Assembly: GCA_026397575.1 (NCBI GenBank)
Contig: JAPLUP010000567.1
Coordinates: 1 to 8,878 of the forward strand
Length of the DNA stretch: 8,878 bases
Reading direction: 5' to 3'
From: Candidatus Zixiibacteriota bacterium
GTDB taxonomy: Bacteria > Zixibacteria > MSB-5A5 > CAIYYT01
Shown here: in pieces, positions 1-4,927 of the stretch
Layout of the letters: each line of letters opens with the position of its first letter
Numbering within the stretch: the stretch's first letter is position 1
Translations under genes and position numbers: made by a program
The notes under the pieces: model-generated
Database searches by the model: none
Seen by the model: only the letters and a program-made list of their open reading frames with translations
Told to the model about the DNA's origin: nothing

Positions 1-479
1 ACACGTTTGATCATAACCAACTCGCCGAAGTCCGGAATCGAAAGATCGGTTTCGTATTTCAGAATTTCAACCTGCTTGCCTACGCGACAGCCTTTGAGAA
101 TGTCGAACTGCCGTTGATCTTCGCCGGCGCTCCCGCCAAACAGCGCAAGGAGCGGGTGACAATGCTGCTGTCGCGCGTCGGATTGGCTGACCGCATGGAC
201 CATAAACCGACCGAGTTATCCGGCGGCGAAATGCAACGAGTGGCGATTGCCCGCGCGCTGGCGAACAACCCCAAGTTGCTGCTTGCCGACGAACCGACCG
301 GAAACCTCGACAGCAAATCGGGTCGCGAAATTATTGATATCTTCGAAGAACTCTGGACATCAGGAACGACCATCCTGGTGATTACCCACGATCCCAATAT
401 CGCCAAGCGCACCAAGCGCACTATCTTGCTCAGGGATGGCGTAATTGTTCATTCTCTCAACGGCAACGGGAACGGGTAG
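1..479 (+). CDS. ABC transporter ATP-binding protein, MacB/LolD type (5' end outside window)
   Basis: This is the C-terminal two thirds of an ABC ATPase. The reading frame is open from position 3, so the true start and the Walker A motif lie left of the window. Visible in order are the Q-loop region (GFVFQNFNLLAYATAFENV, near 60-100), the ABC signature LSGGEMQR, Walker B LLLADEP followed by TGNLD, and the switch histidine in VITHD. The FNLL...ENVELPL stretch after the Q-loop and the TGNLD after Walker B are typical of the MacB/LolD/FtsE family, which powers mechanotransmission-type permeases rather than solute import. The partner permease is not in the window and would be expected to the left. 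The gene ends 22 bp before the convergent secreted-protein gene, and I see no terminator in that gap. A TTG at 114 is in frame but would cut off the Q-loop, so it is not the start. The family is certain; the substrate is unknown. Confidence 0.93.
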   Translation, partial: TFDHNQLAEVRNRKIGFVFQNFNLLAYATAFENVELPLIFAGAPAKQRKERVTMLLSRVGLADRMDHKPTELSGGEMQRVAIARALANNPKLLLADEPTGNLDSKSGREIIDIFEELWTSGTTILVITHDPNIAKRTKRTILLRDGVIVHSLNGNGNG

Positions 480-501
480 CACGCCTGTTTCCGTTGTTGC
501 C

Positions 502-3447
502 CTAAAATGCGCTGCACGGCGCGGGTCCGCCGCTGAAAATGTAAGCGATCAGATAGACCGCATCCGAGATATCAACTGCCTGATCGCAATTCGCGTCGCC
601 TGCCTCTACTGGAGAAGGCGCTGGTCCCCCGCTGAAGATATAACTGATCGAATAAACAGCATCCGAAATATCAACCCCTCCAGAAGCATCTGCATCGCCG
701 TACTCAATGTTTATGACTCGAACATTATCGAAGCTAATATCACACGAACCAAATCCGCCGGTGAAACAGACAAGTCCGATGCCGCCGGAGCGAATCGGGT
801 CAATGACGTCATCAAAGACGATGGTTTCGTTCCCGTTGACTGAGACTCTTATGTGGCTGCCGACACATGTGACCTTGAGATGATACCAAACGCCATTTTG
901 ACTGACATGTGGCACTGTCTGTAGAATAGTCTCGATTCCGCCTGCTTGCTTGCCCAACAGCAGTTCATCCTGTCCCTGCCAATCGCTGCGAAGATTGACC
1001 CAGTAACGAGTATTAGCATCCCGCTGGCGAAACCGAAGGACTTTGTCCGTTCCGTCATTGCCGCGAACGTCGGCTTCAAAGGAATAGTTTCGCCAAGTCG
1101 TGTCACCGACACTCTGCACACAAGACAACTGCATTCCAACTAACGATGTTTGAAAGACACCACCCGTTGCCAGCCACACGCACGACCCTTCGGTCTGTGA
1201 CCACAACGGATTTAACATGTCGTCAAAATCGTCACAGAAGAGGCCAGCGAACTCTTGGCAGAAGTGCGAATCATTAAGCTTGGTCACAAAGGCATCTCCG
1301 TCGCCTCGAAGCATCGCCTGATAGGGATTCAAAGTCGGGAAGTTGGAAGACTGGGTCCAACCCGTCACATATGCGCTGCCACTGCCATCGACCGCGATGC
1401 CGCAGCCCCCATCATCACCACTTCCTCCAAGGCAAGTGCTGTACACCAGCGAGTTGCCGATGGCGCTCAACCTCGTGACAAACCCGTCTTTGTTGCCCTG
1501 GCTCGTCTGACCGGGGTTCAGAATCGGGAAGTTGGAAGAAGAAGTCTCGCCCGTCACATAGGCACAACCGCTGCCATCGACCGCGATGCCGTATCCATAA
1601 TCAATGCCTCCCCCGCCGAGGTAGGTGCTGTAAATCAACGAGTCGCCGAAAGCGTTCAGTTTCGTAACATAAGCATCATAGCCCCCCCCTTGATAAGTAC
1701 CTTGGTAGGAGTTTTGGGTCGGAAATATGCCACATCTGCCTGTCACGTATGCAAAGCCACCGACGTCTACCGCGATGGCGAAAGCGTTGTCATCGTTGTT
1801 CCCGCCTAGATAGGTGCTGTAAACCAGTGAGTCGCCGGAACTGCCTAGCTTAGCGACAAACGCATCATAGCTATAGAGATTGCACTCTTGACACGTTCCT
1901 TGGTATGGATTCTTGGTTGGGAAGTCGGTGGATCGTGTGCCGCCAGCCACATAAGCACAACCGCTGTCATCGATAGCGATGCCATAACCCACGTCGTCGT
2001 TGGTCCCGCCGAGGTAAGTGCTGTAAACCAGCGAGTTCCCGGACGCACTCAGCTTCGTGGCAAATGCGTCCACGGGAAAATAGTAACCCCCGTTATTTGA
2101 CCACTGGTATGGGTTACAAATCGGGAAGTCGGTGGACCATGTAACCCCAGCTACATAGGCGCAACCGTTGCCATCGACCGCGATTCCGAGAGCTTGGTCA
2201 TCCATACTTCCGCCAAAGCAAGTGCTGTATATAAGTGAATTTCCAAGGGGGCTCAGCTTCGTTACAAACACACCACTGCGGCCGAGATCTGTCTGCGAGG
2301 AGTTGTGAATTGGGAAGTTGTTGGAGTCTTCCCATCCCGTCACGTATGCGCTGCCGGTGCTGTCAACGGCAATCCCGGTACCACTTTCGGGGCCATTCCC
2401 GCCAAGATATGAACTGTAAACCAGCGAATTGCCCATGGCGCTGAATTTCGTGAGAAACACATCGTCCCAACCCTGATCCGACTGGTATGGAGTCTGGATT
2501 GGGAAGTCCGTGGACGCCGTCCTTCCAGTTACATAGGCAAAGCCACCGAGACCAACGGCAATCCCATATCCAACGTCATAATCATTGCTTCCGCCGAGGT
2601 AAGTGCTGTAGCTTAACACCGGATCAATTACCGCTGCATATTCCGGCTCGTATTCTTCGCTCAGCATAAACCCAAACGTGTATTTCTCGCGAAGGGAGTA
2701 CTGCGCCTCAATTTCCCTCAGCTTACCATTAGGAACTTGATAGACTAGCGGTGCTCGCTCGGTCACCTTCCCCCATTCGGTCTCGACGACCAATCGGCCT
2801 TCATCATCGACGCAGACTTCGGTTGCGCCATCGTAGTGAATGGCAATCTGTGATGGATCGGTGCAGGCTCGGATGATGAAGTCGTACTCGATCTTGCCGT
2901 CACCGTTGCCATAGTATTTCAGGTCGATGCCGGGGTAGATCTCTTTGAGCGTGATCGCTTCGTAGTTGGGCACATCAGTGTGCCATTTGGACGGGTCGTT
3001 GCCGAGGAAGTAGTTGCATTTGTATTCCATTTGCCCTTGACCCACGATTTCTGGATTCGGATTTGCACCGACGAATTTGGCGGTGAGAACCAATTGCTCG
3101 ATGGAGTCTTTTTCGTACCTGTCGCCAGGTAGGATAGGCATTCCCGCCTGTCCAGGGTCAGACAAGAATGTCCGACCTACCGATACACCCGGCGCGGAGA
3201 CCGCGCCGCTACGCGTGGCAATTCGTCGGGTGAATTGGTAGGTGACGCCTTCCTTGGTTAACCACATAGTCGCCCCACCGGCGTTGGCGCGGAACAAAAC
3301 GTGTTCATCCCATTGCCCCATGTTCTTGGTGAATGACAGTGGCATCTTTTTGAAAGACTGGATCGTCGGCTGAGTGTTGGCCGCAAACAATGAACCGCAC
3401 AAAATTGCGGTGATGAACCCTAAGACTGACTTTGTCAAACGAGGCAT
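502..3447 (-). CDS. Secreted SBBP beta-propeller protein with concanavalin-like domain and paired dockerin-like repeats
   Basis: This 981-residue protein is probably exported; its function is unknown. Residues 1-23 form a signal peptide (KR-type positive start, hydrophobic core VLGFITAILCGSLFA, likely cleavage after FAA). Residues about 35-275 resemble the N-terminal domain found before SBBP repeats (FTKNMGQWDEHVLFRAN, IYPGIDLKYYGNGDGKIEYDF). Residues 278-725 are seven SBBP-type repeats of about 60-68 residues with the core YSTYLGG...GIAVDGSGCAYVTG...FP..NPYQ...DAFVTKLS...GNS, suggesting a seven-bladed propeller. Residues about 738-913 look like a concanavalin/laminin-G-like fold (FDDFDD...W, YWVNLRSD, NGVWYHLKVTCVGSHIRVSVNG, ISFDNVRV). 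Residues 917-977 are two dockerin-like calcium-binding repeats. The ATG at 3447 has GGGAGGG upstream and a good promoter. Residues 81-109 are encoded by palindromic repeat DNA and look like an insertion. A cell-surface adhesion or polysaccharide-binding role is inference only. Confidence 0.93.
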   Translation of the reverse strand: MPRLTKSVLGFITAILCGSLFAANTQPTIQSFKKMPLSFTKNMGQWDEHVLFRANAGGATMWLTKEGVTYQFTRRIATRSGAVSAPGVSVGRTFLSDPGQAGMPILPGDRYEKDSIEQLVLTAKFVGANPNPEIVGQGQMEYKCNYFLGNDPSKWHTDVPNYEAITLKEIYPGIDLKYYGNGDGKIEYDFIIRACTDPSQIAIHYDGATEVCVDDEGRLVVETEWGKVTERAPLVYQVPNGKLREIEAQYSLREKYTFGFMLSEEYEPEYAAVIDPVLSYSTYLGGSNDYDVGYGIAVGLGGFAYVTGRTASTDFPIQTPYQSDQGWDDVFLTKFSAMGNSLVYSSYLGGNGPESGTGIAVDSTGSAYVTGWEDSNNFPIHNSSQTDLGRSGVFVTKLSPLGNSLIYSTCFGGSMDDQALGIAVDGNGCAYVAGVTWSTDFPICNPYQWSNNGGYYFPVDAFATKLSASGNSLVYSTYLGGTNDDVGYGIAIDDSGCAYVAGGTRSTDFPTKNPYQGTCQECNLYSYDAFVAKLGSSGDSLVYSTYLGGNNDDNAFAIAVDVGGFAYVTGRCGIFPTQNSYQGTYQGGGYDAYVTKLNAFGDSLIYSTYLGGGGIDYGYGIAVDGSGCAYVTGETSSSNFPILNPGQTSQGNKDGFVTRLSAIGNSLVYSTCLGGSGDDGGCGIAVDGSGSAYVTGWTQSSNFPTLNPYQAMLRGDGDAFVTKLNDSHFCQEFAGLFCDDFDDMLNPLWSQTEGSCVWLATGGVFQTSLVGMQLSCVQSVGDTTWRNYSFEADVRGNDGTDKVLRFRQRDANTRYWVNLRSDWQGQDELLLGKQAGGIETILQTVPHVSQNGVWYHLKVTCVGSHIRVSVNGNETIVFDDVIDPIRSGGIGLVCFTGGFGSCDISFDNVRVINIEYGDADASGGVDISDAVYSISYIFSGGPAPSPVEAGDANCDQAVDISDAVYLIAYIFSGGPAPCSAF
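517..699 (-). other. Two dockerin-like repeats at the C-terminus of the secreted protein
   Basis: Residues 917-944 and 950-977 are two near-identical units beginning GDADASGGVDISDAVY and GDANCDQAVDISDAVY, each ending YIFSGGPAP. The spacing G-D-x-D/N-x-S/D-x-x-V-D-I-S-D matches the F-hand calcium-binding loop of type I dockerins, followed by a short hydrophobic helix. Such pairs occur at the C-termini of many secreted proteins in uncultivated bacteria that lack cellulosomes, so a cohesin partner cannot be assumed. No cohesin is encoded in this window. Confidence 0.82.
1273..2616 (-). repeat. Seven tandem SBBP repeats inside the secreted-protein gene
   Basis: Each unit begins with a form of LVYSTYLGG and runs through GIAVDGSG.AYVTG and FP..NPYQ to DAFVTKLS..GNS. 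Units start near residues 278, 342, 405, 473, 541, 604 and 667. The DNA is visibly repetitive too: versions of 'gtaagtgctgtaaaccagcg' recur about every 190-205 bases. Unit 5 is about two residues short between the AYVTG and FPT motifs, while units 3 and 4 carry longer loops before DAF. Seven units fit a closed seven-bladed propeller. Confidence 0.9.
3129..3180. repeat. REP-like imperfect palindrome embedded in the coding sequence
   Basis: Two 24-base arms (3129-3152 and 3157-3180) flank a 4-base centre. On the minus strand one arm reads GTAGGTCGGACATTC and continues TTGTCTGAC. The arms match at 16 of 24 positions, and four more can form G-U pairs in the mRNA, so 20 of 24 positions could pair. 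The DNA encodes residues 90-107 of the secreted protein (VGRTFLSDPGQAGMPILP), a low-complexity linker unlike the domain around it. It looks like a short interspersed palindrome that has landed in frame. Confidence 0.7.
3191..3207. repeat. GC-rich perfect hairpin next to the palindrome
   Basis: GGCGCGG and CCGCGCC form a perfect 7-bp stem around a 3-base AGA loop, 10 bases from the 52-bp palindrome and also inside the secreted-protein gene (residues 81-86). No T tract follows on either strand and it lies within a long open frame, so it is not a terminator. It may belong to the same inserted element or be a second one. Confidence 0.6.
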
Positions 3448-3451
3448 GATG

Positions 3452-3458
3452 CCCTCCC
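3452..3458 (-). promoter_or_regulatory. Shine-Dalgarno sequence of the secreted-protein gene
   Basis: On the minus strand GGGAGGG sits four bases upstream of the ATG at 3447, a strong ribosome-binding site that supports this start. Confidence 0.75.
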
Positions 3459-3501
3459 AAGAGGTGAGGAATAGCTACGATAAGACTTCTAATCGGTGAT
3501 T

Positions 3502-3530
3502 AAGATAGGGATAATACTGATGATTGTCAA
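3502..3530 (-). promoter_or_regulatory. Sigma70-type promoter of the secreted-protein gene
   Basis: On the minus strand a perfect -35 box TTGACA (3530-3525) is followed by exactly 17 bases and the -10 box TATCTT (3507-3502; TATAAT consensus, four of six). Transcription would start near 3495, leaving a leader of roughly 50 bases before the ATG at 3447. The match is good enough to suggest housekeeping-type expression. Confidence 0.7.
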
Positions 3531-3637
3531 GTAAAAACCGGTTTTCCCGATGGCATTCGCCGCATTCTGTGCGCGTCAGTCGTACTGAGGCTATCTCAGG
3601 GGTTCATTCGCAGAGACATTGAAACGAGGACAGGCTA

Positions 3638-3733
3638 TTCCCCCTTATTAAAGGGGGACTAACGGGGGGTTGTCCTTCTGCTTGCTCAAAACGCGCCTAC
3701 AACCCCCTTGGTCCCCCTTTGCTAAAGGGGGAA
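3638..3733. repeat. 96-bp compound inverted repeat, MITE-like
   Basis: The left arm (3638-3673) and right arm (3699-3733) are near-complete reverse complements, with a 25-base spacer. Each arm also folds by itself: CCCCCTT-ATTA-AAGGGGG on the left (3640-3657) and TCCCCCTTT-GCT-AAAGGGGGA on the right (3712-3732). The inner edges are GGGGGGTTGT and ACAACCCCC. This nested design resembles the short palindromic repeats with CCCCCTT/AAGGGGG arms seen in many bacterial genomes. No clear target-site duplication flanks it. It does not end either neighbouring gene, since both point away. Confidence 0.8.
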
Positions 3734-3807
3734 ACCGACTTGCTCCCCATTCCGTGAAATCCGCCTTGTGGCACAACATCAGGACGCCACTCACCCACGA
3801 ATTCCCT

Positions 3808-3835
3808 TTGGTCTAAGCTCCGGTCATCTTATAAT
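3808..3835 (+). promoter_or_regulatory. Possible promoter giving a leaderless rsmD transcript
   Basis: A perfect -10 box TATAAT (3830-3835) ends five bases before the rsmD ATG. A weak -35 candidate TTGGTC lies 16 bases upstream (3808-3813; only TTG matches). A start point six or seven bases past the -10 box falls on or just after the A of the ATG. No Shine-Dalgarno sequence precedes that ATG, consistent with leaderless translation. Confidence 0.45.
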
Positions 3836-3840
3836 TCGCC

Positions 3841-4398
3841 ATGCCTATTCGCATCATCGCCGGAGAACGGCGCGGACTCATTTTGAAGACGGTCGAATTT
3901 GAGGGTTTTCGCCCGACATTGGCGCGGGTGCGAGAGTCATTGTTTGGCATTCTCACACCAATCGTCGAAGGCGCCAAGGTGCTTGATCTTTTTGCCGGTA
4001 CCGGCAGTCTGGGGTTGGAGGCGATCTCGCGCGGGGCGGCATCGGCGCTGCTTGTCGATGACAACCGCTTTGCTGTCAAGACAATCGAGGCCAATATCGC
4101 AAGGGCGCGGTTTGGCGACCGCTGCCGCGCGTTTCTCGGTGACTATGACGCTGTGGGAAAAAGGGTTGCGCGCGGCGAGCAATTTGATTTAGTTTTCGTT
4201 GATCCACCCTATATGCAGGGCTATCCGCAGAAGGTGGTTGAGCATCTCCGCAGCAGTAACCTGATCGAACCGGAGGGTGTTGTCTGCTTGGAGATGGACA
4301 GGCATGAAACCCGCGAACTGGACCACGCCGGTTTCCGGTTGGCGCGGGACAAAAAGTACGGCAATACAGTGATTTGGATTTTGAGGAGAGAAATTTGA
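3841..4398 (+). CDS. rsmD: 16S rRNA (guanine(966)-N(2))-methyltransferase RsmD
   Basis: RsmD transfers a methyl group from S-adenosylmethionine to N2 of G966 in 16S rRNA (E. coli numbering) during assembly of the small ribosomal subunit in the cytoplasm. The 185-residue length is normal. The family opening MPIRIIAGERRG is followed by the RPTLARVRESLF segment (24-35), the SAM-binding motif LDLFAGTGSLGLEA (48-61), an acidic residue pair after the second strand (LLVDDN, 70-75), the catalytic DPPY motif (121-124) and the C-terminal KKYGNT (171-176). The ATG start fits the family N-terminus although it has no Shine-Dalgarno sequence. Its stop overlaps the coaD start by four bases, and rsmD-coaD is a widely conserved pair. 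It is probably the first gene of the cluster that extends to the right edge. Confidence 0.96.
   Translation: MPIRIIAGERRGLILKTVEFEGFRPTLARVRESLFGILTPIVEGAKVLDLFAGTGSLGLEAISRGAASALLVDDNRFAVKTIEANIARARFGDRCRAFLGDYDAVGKRVARGEQFDLVFVDPPYMQGYPQKVVEHLRSSNLIEPEGVVCLEMDRHETRELDHAGFRLARDKKYGNTVIWILRREI
4385..4388 (+). promoter_or_regulatory. Shine-Dalgarno sequence deciding the coaD TTG start
   Basis: GGAG within GAGGAGAG lies six bases upstream of the TTG at 4395. It fixes that TTG as the start rather than the in-frame TTG at 4374, which would add seven residues not found in the family. Confidence 0.75.
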
Positions 4399-4877
4399 GA
4401 CGCGCAGTCTATCCGGGAAGTTTCGACCCGATCACCAATGGTCACGTTGATTTGGTGAAACGGGCGTCGCTGCTTTTTGACGAGGTTCTGGTCGCCATCG
4501 CCGACAATCCCAACAAGCAGGCGCTCTTTTCACATGCCGAGCGCATGGAAATGGCCCAGGTGTCGTTGGCCGAAATACCTACCGCCAGGGTCATCGTATT
4601 TAGAGGATTGCTTTCCAACTTGTATGAGAAAGAGCAATGCTGTGCAATCATTCGTGGATTGCGTGCGGTCAGCGATTTTGAATACGAATTTCAGATGGCT
4701 TTGATGAACCGCAAACAACTGCGCCGAGCCGAGACAGTATTCTTGATGCCGTCGTTGCGCTGGGTCTACCTCAGTTCCAATCTGATCAAAGAGGTGGCGC
4801 GTCACAATGGCGCAATCAAAGATCTGGTGCCGGAGATCGTCTGCCGGAAATTGAGAGAAACCTTCGGGAACAAGTAA
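4395..4877 (+). CDS. coaD: Pantetheine-phosphate adenylyltransferase CoaD
   Basis: CoaD joins 4'-phosphopantetheine and ATP to give dephospho-CoA and pyrophosphate, the penultimate step of coenzyme A synthesis. From the TTG at 4395 the protein is 160 residues, the usual length. It starts MRRAVYPGSFDPITNGH, containing the nucleotidyltransferase TxGH motif (T14-H17). IIRGLRAVSDFEYEFQMALMNR (85-106) is the conserved hexamer and substrate-binding stretch, and SSNLIKEVA (127-135) is the family form of the C-terminal ATP-contact motif (often SSSLVKEVA). The start overlaps the rsmD stop (TTGA), which suggests translational coupling. An in-frame TTG at 4374 is possible but has no family support. The next gene follows after 50 bp with no terminator. 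Confidence 0.96.
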   Translation: MRRAVYPGSFDPITNGHVDLVKRASLLFDEVLVAIADNPNKQALFSHAERMEMAQVSLAEIPTARVIVFRGLLSNLYEKEQCCAIIRGLRAVSDFEYEFQMALMNRKQLRRAETVFLMPSLRWVYLSSNLIKEVARHNGAIKDLVPEIVCRKLRETFGNK

Positions 4878-4916
4878 GCGCTCCGTCAGGAGATGACAGT
4901 CTTCGACAATCCGAGG

Positions 4917-4921
4917 AAGGA
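4917..4921 (+). promoter_or_regulatory. Shine-Dalgarno sequence of lysS
   Basis: AAGGA, part of GAGGAAGGA, sits six bases before the GTG at 4928 and supports the non-ATG start. Confidence 0.7.
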
Positions 4922-4927
4922 CAATTC

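Larger units (their letters stand above)
3448..3840. other. Divergent intergenic region, no gene seen
   Basis: These 393 bp separate the minus-strand secreted-protein gene from the plus-strand rsmD cluster. The left part carries the secreted-protein promoter, the middle holds a 96-bp compound inverted repeat, and the right end has a TATAAT box directly before rsmD. Smaller symmetric pieces are CTGAG/CTCAG (3585-3599) and TTGTGGCACAA (3766-3776), both too short to assign. No open frame here has a start, ribosome-binding site and protein-like composition. Confidence 0.8.

Noticed and set aside
480..501. A terminator between the convergent ABC ATPase and secreted-protein genes
   Set aside because: The 22-bp gap holds no GC stem followed by T residues. 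The nearby CGGCG/CGCCG symmetry is within the GGPAPC codons and has no T tract.
445..843. A + strand open frame of 132 codons overlapping the ABC ATPase end and the dockerin-coding DNA
   Set aside because: Its composition follows from the minus-strand dockerin and lectin-like code, and the real genes on both sides are unambiguous.
1255..1809. A 184-codon open frame on the + strand opposite the SBBP repeats
   Set aside because: It is antisense to the propeller coding region, and its repetitive content mirrors the SBBP repeats. It has no ribosome-binding site or family resemblance.
1273..2616. Regularly spaced repeated DNA as a CRISPR array
   Set aside because: Repeats are divergent, about 190-205 bases apart and in one open frame that encodes SBBP repeats.
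3638..3733. The compound inverted repeat as a bidirectional terminator
   Set aside because: Both flanking genes are transcribed away from it, and the hairpins are not followed by the T tracts expected of intrinsic terminators.
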